64,000 nt of DNA, taken from Siphonodentalium dalli (taxonomy: Eukaryota; Mollusca; Scaphopoda; Gadilida; Siphonodentaliidae). Location of the stretch: contig CP136068.1 of the NCBI GenBank assembly GCA_032622095.1, positions 155,521,151 through 155,585,150 of the forward strand. The letters are read 5' to 3'. Position 1 is the stretch's first letter; each line of letters starts with the position of its first letter. A program made the translations under genes and the position numbers. Below, piece by piece: positions 1 to 11,677 of the stretch. The notes below the pieces were generated by a model. It was not told the DNA's origin. It did no database searches and was given only the letters and a program-made list of their open reading frames with translations.

Positions 1-1400
1 CAAAGCAAAACAAATTTTCATCAAAAAGACTTCAAGTTGAAAAATAAATTTCTCAGTATATTTGATCAAAATTTGTCATGCTGTTTGAAATTGGTCATAT
101 CCACAGTATTTTATCAGGTTTAGAACTTTAGGTCATGTTTATGGAATGGCATGTACTTTTTTATTCCTTATTTGCGCTTAAGCCCAAATCACTTACGCGT
201 AAATGCAAATTATTTATGCTTAAATGCAAATCATTTACGCTTAAGCACAAAAGCATCATAATTTTCATATTTATGCTTAAGTGCAAATAAGAAGTAAATA
301 TTAAAACCATGTCCCATATTGCATGGGAGTTCAAATTCACATTTAATAGCCAATTACGCTTAAGTGTAATGCATTAAGGCATTATGCTTGAGCGTAATTC
401 AGATTTCCATTATGTTTTTCAAAGCATAATCTATTAAACTTAACCGTAAAGCCACTACGCTTAAGCGTAATGTCGTTATGCTTAAGCGTAATAGCGTAAT
501 TCATATTCCATATGTGAAAACTCCCCTGAAGCTGAAATGGATGCATCCAATTCCTGATGCTAGTAACTTTTGACAAATATCTAGCTTAGATGATACCATT
601 ATATGTAAGGTAATAAGGCTATGAAAATATATTATGCTTAAGCGTAATGGCAGTGCGCTTAAGTGTACTTTTCAATTTTCAGTGCTTTATGACTAATTGG
701 ATTCTCTCTATATTAAATATATTTTGAGCCCTGAAAATGCTTAAGCATAATTAGCTATTAAATGTGAATTTGGCCTCCTATACCAATATGGGTGAACCAC
801 AAATCAATCTTTATTTAGACCGATCTGTCTAAATTTGTTGGCCAATCAGTCTAAGAAAATTGAATGTTGACAATTTGCCAATAGATAAGACATTAAATTT
901 TCATTAAAACAAATCTTAAAGTTGAAAAAGACATTTGACAGTTTATTTGATAAAAAGTTGTCATTCCGTTTGAAAATTATCATGATTCATGGCAATTTGT
1001 CAGGTCTAGGTGAATAGTTGTATGGAAGGCCATGCGAAAATTATTTACATTTTAGAAGCGAAAAATTATGGATCATATTTATGCTCAAGCGCAAATAAGG
1101 TACAAATGTTAAAATCGCACCCCATATGGGTGAACCACCGAATGTTCTTTATTAGACCGATCGGTCTAAAAAGTCTAGACCAATTGGTCTAAAGTCTTCC
1201 TGTCAGTACCTTCTCTGACACCGGTCTAACTAAATTGTAAGAGAAGGAAAGAAAAAAGCATTTTCACATTTATTCCTCATTTGCGCAAAAGTGCAAATTA
1301 TTTACTCTTTAGCACAAATTACTTACACTTAAGCGCAAATTATTTACAAATGAGCACAAATCATTATCATTTATTCTTAAGCACAAAATTGACAAATGGA
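1..1400. repeat. Tandem duplication of ~0.9 kb units rich in CTTAAG palindromes
   Basis: The sequence from about position 13 (tttcatcaaaaagacttcaa, then a GTCATGCTGTTTGAAA-like stretch) recurs at about 900 with substitutions. Each copy is followed by many scattered short motifs of the type TTACGCTTAAGCGTAA or cttaagcgcaaat, most dense at 170-780 and 1,080-1,390. Both units also carry a run resembling TTAGACCGATCGGTCTAA. I see no coding potential: the short open frames are broken by the repeats and look like chance. It is probably two diverged copies of a satellite-like or MITE-like repeat. Confidence 0.6.
1152..1191. repeat. Two adjacent perfect palindromes (GACC...GGTC)
   Basis: Positions 1,152-1,169 read TTAGACCGATCGGTCTAA, an 18-bp perfect palindrome. 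Positions 1,176-1,191 read TAGACCAATTGGTCTA, a 16-bp perfect palindrome of the same design with a different 4-bp centre. A weaker version lies near 818-860 in the preceding repeat unit. Confidence 0.75.
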
Positions 1401-2585
1401 TCACCCATACCTGTTTTATAATATTTCATTAATTAATCATTTAATCAAAATGAAGATAATTATGTCACAACATAGACATAAAAATTTGATGGGCTTACTA
1501 AGGCTAAGGGGTTACTTATACCACCCCACCCACTAAATAATTATTGTTTTAAATATAAAAACTTCATGCTAACAACAGCTGTATGATGTTATATTTATAT
1601 GAACATAACTGTGCATCGTTCAATAAATGGACCCGATATTTACGACCTATTTTAATCATGCAACAAATTACAAAACAAACAATTATTTGCATGTATTCGT
1701 ATTTTCGAATTTTTTAAAATTATGAAATTAGCACATGCTGCACGCCCACTGAGCCTCACTTGTGTCTACTTAATGCCCACGGACGCAAACAGGTAAGGTC
1801 ATATAGGCAGAACATTACGGCATACAAACTGATTACCGGTATAATTTTCCTAAACAAAAGTGATGAAATAAATTACCTCGATGCAGCTTTTAGTTTCCCT
1901 CATGGTCTTTCGGCAGACATATATTATCAAAATATTTGTCTCCACATTGATATAATGACCACTATCCATGCGGTTCTACCAGTGTCTACTGTTACCACAA
2001 TGAAGTCACATTGAATGTCATTTCAATGCCGTTGCAATGACGTCTTCAACATGCCGAAAATAACCATCAGTGCACCAATGCAGTGGAATTCATCATAAAT
2101 GGAATGATGCCTTAGTGATTTTTAGCCGACCACGATTCAATTGTAAGTGGAAAGATTTCCATCGTAGGAAGTAACCGGTACCGTAGTGAAACTGCGCATG
2201 CTCACGTCAATATCACAAGTAAAAAAAAAAATATCAAGCACTGATTGATTTCAGATGTGAAATGGTGGCGTATCCTTGACTACCTCCACTTGTGATGTAC
2301 GTAAAAATGATACCCGTAGCTGGAATAATAGTAGGGTAGTCAATCACATGCTTATATAACGAACAGCCCACGATATCATCATCTACGACAACATCGCAAT
2401 CGTGTGAACAAACAATCCCATTATGTTTGTCAGGTCCGATTCCTCCACTTGCGTCACGACGTCGGTCCATAATGTCAGTATGCCCATAACTGAGTGCCTT
2501 TGGTAGTGATTAAATGTCACTCACACGACGCGAGCATTTTATTGGCTAGCGTCATATCAAGTTACAATGAATGGTGTTACGTTCC
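1400..2585. other. No recognisable gene
   Basis: AT-rich sequence with short open frames only (the longest is 84 codons at 1,760-2,014). None shows a domain, signal peptide or convincing splice context. I see no RNA gene here. Confidence 0.5.
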
Positions 2586-2589
2586 AGAC

Positions 2590-2812
2590 TTTCATCCCGG
2601 CTAGTTGGGATGACTCGCTGTTACGCAAGCCAAGCTGTCCCGGCTAACCCAGTTGTCCCGGTTAGGCAGGCTGGGACAACTCGGTTTGCCGAGTTGACCC
2701 GGCTCATGTAACAGCACACCATTATTTTAGCGAGAAAGCACAGAGGACCGAGGCACCCGGCAGACCGGGTTGTCCCGGCTAACCGAGTTGGCCCGCTCAT
2801 GTAACAAGCCCC
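2590..2812. repeat. GC-rich internal repeat with CCCGGCTAACC motif
   Basis: The motif (g)ttgtcccggctaacc(c/g)agttg occurs several times in both orientations. The stretch ctcatgtaaca is duplicated at about 2,703 and 2,793. The block is clearly richer in GC than its surroundings and looks like a short dispersed, MITE-like element. I could not define its ends or a target-site duplication. Confidence 0.45.
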
Positions 2813-3259
2813 TAAATACATAGGCCTACAGGGTGCTCAAATAATTCTTGGAAAAATGACCACATTATGCTTGATTCTAGTTCGCAATTTGGGAACTACG
2901 CATTCGTCAATATTTAACACATTTACAATGATTTTTCACAAGCAAATTCTTGATGAATATATAACAATTAAAATGTGATTTATTTACAAACATCAATTTC
3001 AATGGAAAACTACATTACTTCCGAATGGACACTCGGAACTATCGGATCGTTCAATGAAAATGTTCCGTTGCGCTGTGGAAGGCGAAGATAAAATTATTGG
3101 CGCAATCAATAATCGCATTGAAATCACACCAAATTTTATTGTAATCGACCCACTCTACCCGCTGTCAGTTCATAATCCAGCTAATCCACATTACTTCATG
3201 ATTGGGAAATCATCAGACAAAAATAATGTAATTGTTCTGGCAAAGAATTGAATATTTCT

Positions 3260-4050
3260 CAATCCAGTCGGCGGTTGGGGGGATTTTTTTCTAGGGCACG
3301 TATGCCGGGGTGGGTGTGTTGTCGATGCATGGTTTTTTACTGTTTTTGCAATGAGTTTTGATTAAAGGTACTCAATCCAATCAGGCGCTCCTAAATTACT
3401 ATTTCTTAGGCTTCGGGGTTATTAAGTGGTTTAAACAGAAAACTCGAGTGGTAATAATTTACCACTCGATTTTTTCTGTTTAAACTCTAGTTTCTGGCCC
3501 AGAAACAATTTAAATAACTAACATGAAAAATCTATATCTGATCACGCTGAGCTTTGACAGGTAGGTTCCTTGACTCGATTCAAATATATTTCAACCTCGA
3601 ATCCAAAGAAATAGTAATTTAGGAGCGTCTGATCGGATTGAGTACCTTTAAAACACCTTAGAATAAGAGAAATAATGTAATTCTAACTGCTAAACTGGCT
3701 GCAGGCAGTTATCGTGTTGTATTTTGTTGCAAATTTTGAAATCCAAGATGGTCGCTGGCAGCCATGTTTTTTTGGCCGGATGACCCCAAAATGACACATT
3801 CTTATTTACATGTTATGTTAACATCCATTGATGCACATAAATTCATATACAGCTGTTTACAGTGAATCCCCCCCACCCTCGCAAATCTCTGTTTTAGTGT
3901 TAAAAAGGAGGGGGGGGGGTTGGGTGTCCAAATATGGTCGGAAAAAACTGCCGAAAACAGAAAAACAATTTGGATGTGGGGGTGAGTGAGTCCCAACTAG
4001 GGTCGAAAAGTAAAAATCAGCATACGTGCCTGAATGTTTTCCGACCTCCC
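3260..4050 (+). repeat. Dispersed repeat, copy 1 (direct counterpart at 57,540-58,035)
   Basis: The segment shares blocks with 57,540-58,035 in the same orientation: cacgtatgccggggtgggtg, a ctgcaggcagttatcgtgtt block, an atggccgctggcagccatg-type stretch and the poly-C/poly-G tail around acagctgtttacagtgaat. A MITE (3,366-3,647) interrupts this copy but not the other. The ATGGCNGC stretch and poly-G tracts are repeat-derived, so I annotate no gene. Confidence 0.65.
3366..3647. mobile_element. MITE flanked by TTAA (piggyBac-like target site)
   Basis: Terminal inverted repeats of about 40 bp begin AGGTACTCAATCCAATCAGG on the left and end in the diverged reverse complement on the right. TTAA sits directly outside both ends (3,362-3,365 and 3,648-3,651). 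Inside is a second hairpin around gagtggtaataatttaccac with flanking TTTAAACAGAAAA arms. There is no coding capacity. TTAA target sites are characteristic of piggyBac transposons, but the ends do not begin with the usual CCC/CCY, so family assignment is tentative. The dispersed repeat at 57,540-58,035 lacks this insertion, which supports mobility. Confidence 0.75.
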
Positions 4051-4596
4051 CTCTTATCCAGTTAGGATTATCTCTTAACCAAAATATGGTAATACATACC
4101 AAATAAGGAATTTACTATGATAGTATTGTGAGTTGTAAGTTGTAGACGCACCAAACGCAAATCTAAATATAAGGAACGACGCATTATCGTGACTCTGCTT
4201 ATAAACAATTCACTGCTCTTTTTGCTCGACTTGCATTTTCTCTGACACAAAGCGTGTTTTGTGAATAATATCACATTCATATAATAATTATGCTATACTA
4301 TATAATAGTATCTTCTTGCGGAAATTATCATAATTTGATAAATGTTATTTCTAAACTATAACCTAAATGAAGGCCGCCCGCCCCGACGTCACGAAGAATG
4401 TGATTACTCACACCCCCACCCATGCTGGGTATTTCACCTGTCATCAAACCATGCTATGGACATGCCTGCAATAATGTTTTCTTTGTTTGAAATCCTATAT
4501 GTCGTGGCCGGTACATAGAACAGATTTATATCCAGAACAATATGTGATATTTTAAGTAAATCTATAGATGTACATGTCATTTCATATGTGCATGTC

Positions 4597-4850
4597 CAAG
4601 CCTTGAAATAGTGTGCCTGTCATTTGCAGAATGAGGTCCCCAGAGGGTGAATTTAGTGATGCTACCCCGCACATTGGGCTAGCATAATCAAATTCACCCT
4701 CTGGAGAGCTCATGCTGCTTACACCTCAGCAGAAGGAGGTTCACAGAGGGTGAATTTGGTGATGCTAGGCCACTATGTGGGGTAGCATCACTAAATTCTT
4801 CCTCTGGGGACCTCATTCTGCAAATGACAGACACACTATTTCAAGACTTG
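4597..4850. mobile_element. Fold-back MITE with ~70-bp terminal inverted repeats
   Basis: The left end runs CAAGCCTTGAAATAGTGTG and continues through gcagaatgaggtccccagag to a gatgctaccccgcaca block. The right end is its near-perfect reverse complement, ending CACACTATTTCAAGACTTG. The interior repeats the motif agagggtgaattt several more times in both orientations. At about 254 bp it has no coding capacity. I could not identify a target-site duplication. Confidence 0.8.
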
Positions 4851-5029
4851 TGGGTATCATTTTATAAGACCTGTATGTTATATTTTATAGAGGACGGTCA
4901 GCTAGAAGTCTTGCTGTGGAAGTAAATTGACTGGAAGACGTAAACTGGACCAAAGTTGGAACTTGGATGTATTCAATTTACAACTAAGTTTTTATATAAA
5001 TACTGATCACTTAGAAGATGTATAATCTG

Positions 5030-5372
5030 ATTTGACGCCCCCTAAATTACTATTTCTTCAGCTTCGGGTTTAAATAATATTTTATTTGAGTTGAGGAACC
5101 TATCCCTCAAAGCTCTGAGTTATCAAATCTGTTAATTTTATCCACCTCGATTATTTGTCAGCCTACCAAACATTCCACTGACTTCTTCTAGAAATATGCA
5201 GATATACAAGATATTGAGAGGTCTCGCAATGTCATCGCAAATCAATTTCAGAAGATAACATGATGAAAAGTAATGTTGGATGACTATTGGCTTTTGGTGT
5301 ATATTTCCGTTGTTGTTCACGTTGTAACTGGATGAACCGGGGACAATCAGATCGGATTGTGCACCTTTAAAC
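5030..5372. mobile_element. Diverged relative of the 3,366-3,647 MITE
   Basis: The left part (cccctaaattactatttctt followed by cagcttcgggtttaaa) and the right end (atcagatcggattgtgcacc then TTTAAA) match the terminal segments of the MITE at 3,366-3,647. The interior differs, and the outermost left bases are degraded, so boundaries are approximate. Confidence 0.5.
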
Positions 5373-5445
5373 AAAATTCCCTACCTATAATCTCTAGCAG
5401 ATTGGATGCTTCTAAATGTCAAGGTATGGAATAAGAATAAATAAA

Positions 5446-7084
5446 ATAATACCTGTGAAGGGTAACTGGAGATAAAAAAAACAGGGGCAATTGGGGGGGG
5501 GGGGGGGTGAATAATCACCGCATTTTGCACTTTAATTCACAGAATAATGATGACACTATATAAACCATAGCCAGGATGGCCTTATAAATATCCAATAGCC
5601 TGATGTGCTTTTAAAGACAAATTAAAGTGATGTGAAACAATCCAGTGAGGTGTTCCCGGACCTGCTGATGGAATAATAAATAATCATGCCAAAATAAGTT
5701 ATCCAAATAGTCAGAAAACAACATCATTGTTATAAACAAATTAAACTCAGTGACTAGTATTGGGACAATCATTTCTGTAATGTTTATACTCAATAAGGTG
5801 CCCTGAATAAAGTAGTAAATGTTCACATTTGTGCGTGGTTCAACCGTTATGTTCTCTGAAATGCTACAGTGGATATGGTTGGAATTTTAGTTCTTAATCT
5901 CAGGTTTGTGCTACATAATTCCAGTGGGGATAGTGTTTGGATACTAACTGATTGTTTATATGCACCCATATATGCCTGTTTAAAAAAAGGGATGTATTAT
6001 GCTGTGTGTCTGTCTGTTAGTTCGCTTTTGGATTCCAGATGTCAGATAATAACTTTAGATACATGTAGTCTCAACTGAGTTGAATGAAATTTGAAATGTG
6101 TGTGTTTTAATGTACAAATGTACAGGTCAAGTTTGAGTTTTGGTTCAGCACGTCAATTTCACCAGAGTTAAAGGCCTTTTGTTGGAATTGCCATGGGCAT
6201 ATTTTGCCATGCCCTAACAATGCTTTTAATATTCAATGAAATAAGTCTGCAATATATGTCTTTAAATCTTACTTTTCCTAAACATAGTATTTTATGCATT
6301 TCTTTTCAGAGTATGTTTGTTCACTGGCATTGGAAACGTTAGTACCATAATGTGCACAGCATACAGAGGAGGCATGTGTGTTATCTGTGTAGATACAATA
6401 TGTTATTCGTCAACTGTTCATTCATAAATATTGCACCACAATATACAAGTGTGGTGCAGCCTGTGGGAAGTTAGTAACATGCTATGCTGTCAAGTGCTGC
6501 TATATTAATCAGATGCCAATATAAAGGAGTTTGCTGATCTTTAAATTTCTACTGCATGATAGGTGTCATTCTTGGGAATGTTCTATATAATAAGGGTGTG
6601 ATGAACTATATATTCAGTGTTAATTCATTGCAATTGTTGCAATGGTGAGGTGTGCACAGACATCAGGAATATACACTGCTGTGGAAGAATGGCTAGGATG
6701 ACAATTATTCCTGCTGGATAAGTTTGAATTAAAGTTTAATTTCCAAAATCTCACTGTGTCTTTATTGATGTTTATCTTAATACTTCATTCGACATAGATG
6801 CAACCAATTATGTCATTTGGACAATTTACTTCATCTTCGACTCTTAATTTTGGTTGCTCGTGGTGGCCCTCACATGTGCAGGCAAATTACATGCCTCAAT
6901 TTAAGGTTACTGACAGCAATTAAATGGTAGAATAGTCCTCAGAGGTTTGTGATTTCAGGAATTTTTCCATGTAATTGGCCACATCTTGCAGCATCTTGTG
7001 GAATATAGTTCTATGCCAGCATGCACTCTTGAAAAAGTAATCACAAAATTATGTGAGAAACATTTGACTGTTTGCGGACCAACT
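5446..7084. other. Outer arm sequence without recognisable gene
   Basis: This stretch is among the best conserved between arms: the 71-codon frame at 5,611-5,826 (minus) has an identical translation in the other arm, with one base difference seen. Its product is hydrophobic, but similarity to the other arm alone is not evidence of coding because the surrounding noncoding bases are equally conserved. I see no domain, RNA gene or repeat. Confidence 0.45.
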
Positions 7085-8309
7085 GTTTCTATCATAATAA
7101 TTTCAGGACTGTGTAAACAGTAAATAAGTGATAACCGTAAACAAAAAAATTACATGGTCACCGTTTATTTTAGATATGGCAAGAAACGTGGTCAAAAAAT
7201 GTGTGGTACTCATATTTTTAGGGGCTAAGTGCTAAGTGCAACTGAATCAAGAGAGTATCAAACTGTATTCTAGCACTGCTAAGCTTCTAAACTGCTAATA
7301 AATGAAAAAATGAAGAAAATGGAGTTTTAACTGGGCTCTGGCACTGCTAAGCTGCTAATAAATGAAAAAGTTATAAACTGTGAGTTTGAAAACCAATTCT
7401 AGCGGTGCTATGCTGCTAAACTGCTAACGAATGAAAAAATGAACGAAAATAGAGTTTTAAAAGGGCTCTAGGACTGCTACACTGCTAATGAATTAAAAAA
7501 TATATTGTTCCAACTGAATTCTAGCGGTGCTATGCTGCTAAACTGCTAACCAAAGATAATATCAAAACAGAGAGTTTCAAACTGAATTCTAGCGGTGCTA
7601 TGCTGCTAAACTGCTAAGGAATGAAAATATTAAAAAAAAAAGTTTCAAACTGAATTATAGCGGTGCTATGCTGCTAAGCGGATAACCGAAGAAAATATTA
7701 AAAAGAGAGTTTCAAACTGAATGCTAGCGCTCCTATGTTGCTAAATTGCTAACGAATGAAAATATTAAAAAAATAAGGGTTTCAAACAGAAATCTAGCGG
7801 TGCTATGCTGCTAAACTGCTAACCGAAGAAAATATTAAAAAAGATAGTTCCAAACTGAATTCTAGCGGTGCTATGCTGCTAAGGTGCTAAGGAATGAAAA
7901 TATTAAAAAAGAGAGTTTCAAACTGAATTCTAGCGGTGCTATGCTGCTAAGCTGCTAAACTGCTAAGGAATGAAAATATTAAAAACAACAGTTTCAAACT
8001 GAATTCTAGCGGTGCTATGCTGCTAAGCTGCTAAGGAATGAAAATATTAAAAAAGAGAGTTTCAAACTGAATTCTAGCGGTGCTATGCTGCTAAGCTGCT
8101 AAACTGCTAAGGAATGAAAATATTAAAAAAAAAAGTTTCAAACTGAATTATAGCGGTGCTATGCTGCTAAGCTGCTAACCGAAGAAAATATTAAAAAGAG
8201 AGTTTCAAACTGAATGCTAGCGCTCCTATGCTGCTAAATTGCTAACGAATGAAAATATTAAAAAAAAAGGGTTTCAAACTGAAATCTAGCGGTGCTATGC
8301 TGCTAAACT

Positions 8310-9420
8310 ATACGGATGTTTTTGCACTTAAGTACGGTGTGCCACAGGGGTCTGTGCTTGGACCCATGCTCTATGTGATCTACGTCCTACCGCTGGGGGA
8401 CATAATCCGTCATCATGGACTGAATTTTCACTTTTACGCGGATGATTCCCAACTCTACGTTCATTTCAACCCTGGTTGTGAGATTCCAGCCAGAGAATCC
8501 CTAGAGCACTGTGTATCCGATATTAAAATCTGGATGACTGATAATTTCCTTAAGTTGAATCCTGACAAAACTGAACTGATATATATCGGGTTACCGCATC
8601 AGTTGCAGAAAGCAACTACCCACGATATTGTGCTTGGAGATAGTGCAGTCTCTAAGTCGACTATGGTCCGCAACCTGGGGTATATGATGGATGACAATCT
8701 ATCTGCGGAGGCGCATGTAATGCAAGTTTGCAGATTGGCATATTGTCACCTGAGAAATATCAGCAGGGTGCGAAATGTGGTCGACGAAGAGACGGCCAAA
8801 CAACTCGTACATGCATTTATCACAAGCCGTATAGACTACTGTAACTCACTTTTATTTGGTTGCAACACATACCTTATTCGGAAACTTCAGCTTGTACAAA
8901 ACTGTGCTGCTAGGATTGTTACCAAAACAAAGAAATTTGATAACATCACTCCAATTTTAGCTAAATTACATTGGCTTCCCGTTGAGCAGAGGATCCATTT
9001 TAAGGTCTTGCTTTTCACTTATAAGTGTTTAAATAATCTGGCACCATCGTACTTGTCGGATCTCATTCAGCGCTATCAACCCGTCAGACCCCTCAGGTCC
9101 GCCAAGGCAAATCAACTTGTCTATAAACCTGGGGATCTGGTTACATGCGGCGATCGCGCTTTTTCTGTGGCTGGCCCAAAGCTGTGGAATCTACTTCCTG
9201 ATCACTTAAGGATTCCACAAACCATAAATGAGTTCAAATCCGCACTTAAAACCCACCTGTTTGAAGTGGCATTTGGTCCTCGGCCCACATTGCGTAAAGT
9301 TAAGAAATAGCCGCAGTTTATGTTGTATATCTGTATCGTGTTGTATATGTTTTATGTGTATATTGTTAAGTCCGAGAGCACATTTGTGGAGTCGTGACTA
9401 TAAACCTTATTATTATTATT
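8310..9420 (+). mobile_element. 5'-truncated LINE insertion (L2/CR1-like)
   Basis: This 1,111-bp insertion interrupts minisatellite A between two copies of AAACT (8,305-8,309 and 9,421-9,425), a likely short target-site duplication. It ends in a TTATTATTATTATT tail, as is usual for CR1/L2-group LINEs. The corresponding site in the other arm is uninterrupted minisatellite, so the insertion either postdates the arm duplication or was polymorphic. It keeps only the C-terminal half of ORF2 and a short 3' UTR. Confidence 0.88.
8311..9310 (+). pseudogene. LINE reverse transcriptase, C-terminal half
   Basis: The frame is open for about 333 codons from the insertion junction to TAG. The in-frame ATG at 8,249 lies in the host minisatellite and is not the native start. 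Early in the frame is GVPQGSVLGP (RT motif 4/B). About 25 residues later comes the FHFYADDSQLY catalytic motif with both aspartates (motif C). After it come LNPDKTELIYIG, then the thumb and C-terminal segments RIDYCNSLLFG, QNCAARIV and LHWLPVEQRI, which in my recall are typical of L2/CR1-clade LINEs. Endonuclease, fingers and the first catalytic aspartate (motif A) are absent, so the copy cannot be autonomous. The frame has no stops or frameshifts, which fits a recent insertion. Clade assignment is from memory, not search. Confidence 0.9.
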
Positions 9421-9574
9421 AAACTGCTAACCAAAGAAAATATTAAAAAAGAGTGTTTCAAACTTAATTATAGCGGTGCTATGCTGCTAAACTGCTAACG
9501 AATAAAAATATTTTAAAAAGGCAGTTTCAAACTCAATTCTAGCGGTGCTGTGCTGCTAAACTGCTAACCAAGGG

Positions 9575-10556
9575 TGATAGGTCTATCTAGCCAGTTACAC
9601 TAGACACAATAGTTGGTCATGGTGGTTGTTCAGTTTATCTAGGCAGTAATATCGATCAATATAGCTACCAATGACGGATAGTCTATACACAGCTATTAAT
9701 AATAGTCACTATAGCCAATTATGGTGGTATGTCTATAAAGCCAGTTACATTAGTCACTGTAGCTAGTCATGATGGTTATTCAGTACATGTGGGCAGCAAT
9801 ATTGATCAACGTAGCTAGGTAAGTGTATATTCTATACAGTAAGCTAGTAAATGTAGTCACTATAGCTAACCCGGGTGGTAAGTATCTAGCTAGTTAATCA
9901 GTCACTATAGCTAGCCATTGTGGTTATTCAGTACATGTGGACAGTTGTATTGATCAACGTAGCTAGCTATAGTGGATAACCTATTCAGAAAGCTAGTAAG
10001 TGTAGACACTCAAGCTACCTGGGTGGTAAGTCTATCTAGACAGTTAACTAGTCATTATAGAAAGTCATTGTGTATGACTATATCTAGGCATGGTGGTTAT
10101 TCATTATATATGGGCAGTAATATATATCAAAGTAGCCAGCTAGGAGGATAGTCTATAACGCAAGCTAGTAATATTAGTCACTGCAGCTAGCCAGGGTGGT
10201 AAGTCTATCTAGCCAGTTACTGTAGTCACTATAACTAGTAATGGTGGGTATTCAGTGTACATATACACTACTGTTGATCAATATAGCTAGCTATGGTGGC
10301 TTATCTATCTAGCCAGCATGTATAAGGTGATACATTTATCCAGCCAGTTACATTAGTCATAATGGCTAATCATGGTGTTTATGCAGTTTAAATAGGCAGT
10401 CAAATTAATCAATATAGCTAGCACTGGCGGATGGTCTATATCTCCAGCTAATAATAATAGTCACTCTAGGTCATCAGGGTGGTAAGTCTATTTAGCGAGC
10501 TACATTGATCATTATACTTAGTCATTGTGGTAAGTCAGTACATATGGACAGTAATA
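9575..10556 (+). repeat. Satellite C (~150-bp units, TAGCTAGC-rich), left arm, first part
   Basis: Units contain gtaagtctatctagccagtt, a tagtcactatagctag stretch, tggttattcagtacatgtgg and agtaatattgatcaacgtag. The spacing between ttattcagtacatgtg-type landmarks is about 150 bp. The array continues at 11,678-11,880 beyond an insertion. Unlike A and B, C has no inverted partner at the other end of the nested element. Confidence 0.85.
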
Positions 10557-11677
10557 CAGTGTTCACGCTGGACCGAAAAAAACTTTAGCCAAAAGTTTAG
10601 CCGAATGAAAATTTTATTAGCCAAATGAAAAAAACTTTAGCCAAATGTTTTTTGGCCAAATTAAAAAAAACTTTGGCCAAATTAAATCATCGTTTTCTGG
10701 TCGGTTCACAATTGATGACTAAAACGTAAAATCTAACAGACACAGGTAAAATACACAATAATTTAAATAATTTTTATGAACTAGAAGTATTTTTATTATA
10801 TATATCATTTATTTAAATTTTATTAATCTTTATGTGAAAGAGTGATTTGGGGGGGGGGGGGGGGGGGTAACCCGGGATTGTCCTTAATGTTATTATTGTT
10901 TTGTTTTATATCAATATTTGTTTTTAAATCATTAAATATTTATCCTTGCGAAAATATCTAAGTGACATCTGGAAACTAATAACTTAATATTGTTACGCCA
11001 TTATCAAATTACAATCTGTAATAAAAGCATGCATATTATTTTGACTGTATCGGTATTGACGACAAATAGCCACAAAATATCTGTTGTGATTCACATTTGG
11101 CTGATTAAGCTATTGTCTTACACTTGCTGCTCATAAACCTCGACCGTCACAAATACAATGTCATCATAAACATGCATTGTGTGGGAGTCCCGTGAGTGAC
11201 CAGACAGGCAATGGGGGATTAGGGGATTAAATGTAAAATAATAATCTTTTGCTGTTTCGTGCAGAGTGACGTAATCTTTCTCCAGATTAAAACAGCCTGT
11301 TACGAACAAATTGCTTAATTAACAGCGTCAATGCACACTTTACAAAATATTGCTTTCTTCACATTGTCATGTCTTTGAATGTCCGTCTTGTGAAAACTAA
11401 AGATGATTGCATATCACTGTGTGATCGCTTGGTTGATATAGTTGTCGATCGGGTTTCCCTTTGTACTGTCCGCGATCGGGTTTCCCTTTGTACAGTCGGC
11501 AATATATTCCCACTTTCGATATTTTCGGACTGGATCGTTCATATCACAGAATTGAAAACCCACTTGCCAAAATTTATGTTAGATTTGGAAATAAAAATAT
11601 GTTTACTGTACACTAATTGTTAGAGCTTACCTTTTGCTGTTACGGAACGATATTTCATAAGTACGAAAATAATGAAA
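10557..11677. mobile_element. Unclassified 1,121-bp insertion in satellite C
   Basis: The sequence is present only in the left arm. It lies between two copies of TAATA (10,552-10,556 and 11,678-11,682), and the other arm has a single uninterrupted site near 48,210-48,214. It starts CAGTGTTCACGCTGGACCG, has several tttagccaaatgaaa repeats near the start and a poly-G tract near 10,850-10,868. I see no terminal inverted repeats, no poly-A tail and no recognisable protein. The CAGTG start recalls hAT elements, but the 5-bp duplication and unmatched right end do not fit that family. Confidence 0.65.

Larger units (their letters stand above)
7250..9580 (+). repeat. Minisatellite A (65-85 bp units), left arm, plus orientation
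   Basis: Units contain gaattctagcggtgctatgc, then tgctaaactgctaa, then gaatgaaaatattaaaaa and a gagagtttcaaact tail. Units vary in the number of GCTAA steps. The array is interrupted by the LINE at 8,310-9,420. An inverted array lies at 23,285-24,150. Mirror arrays lie in the other arm. Confidence 0.9.

Noticed and set aside
3260-4050. Similarity to 57,540-58,035 as an extension of the large inverted repeat
   Set aside because: The two copies are in the same orientation, not inverted, so this is an independent dispersed repeat.
5611-5826. 71-codon frame with identical translation in both arms as a conserved gene
   Set aside because: The surrounding noncoding sequence is just as conserved, so identity reflects arm similarity and not coding constraint.
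8249-8309. ATG at 8,249 as the start of the reverse transcriptase
   Set aside because: These bases are host minisatellite A. The LINE begins at 8,310, so the fusion frame is accidental.
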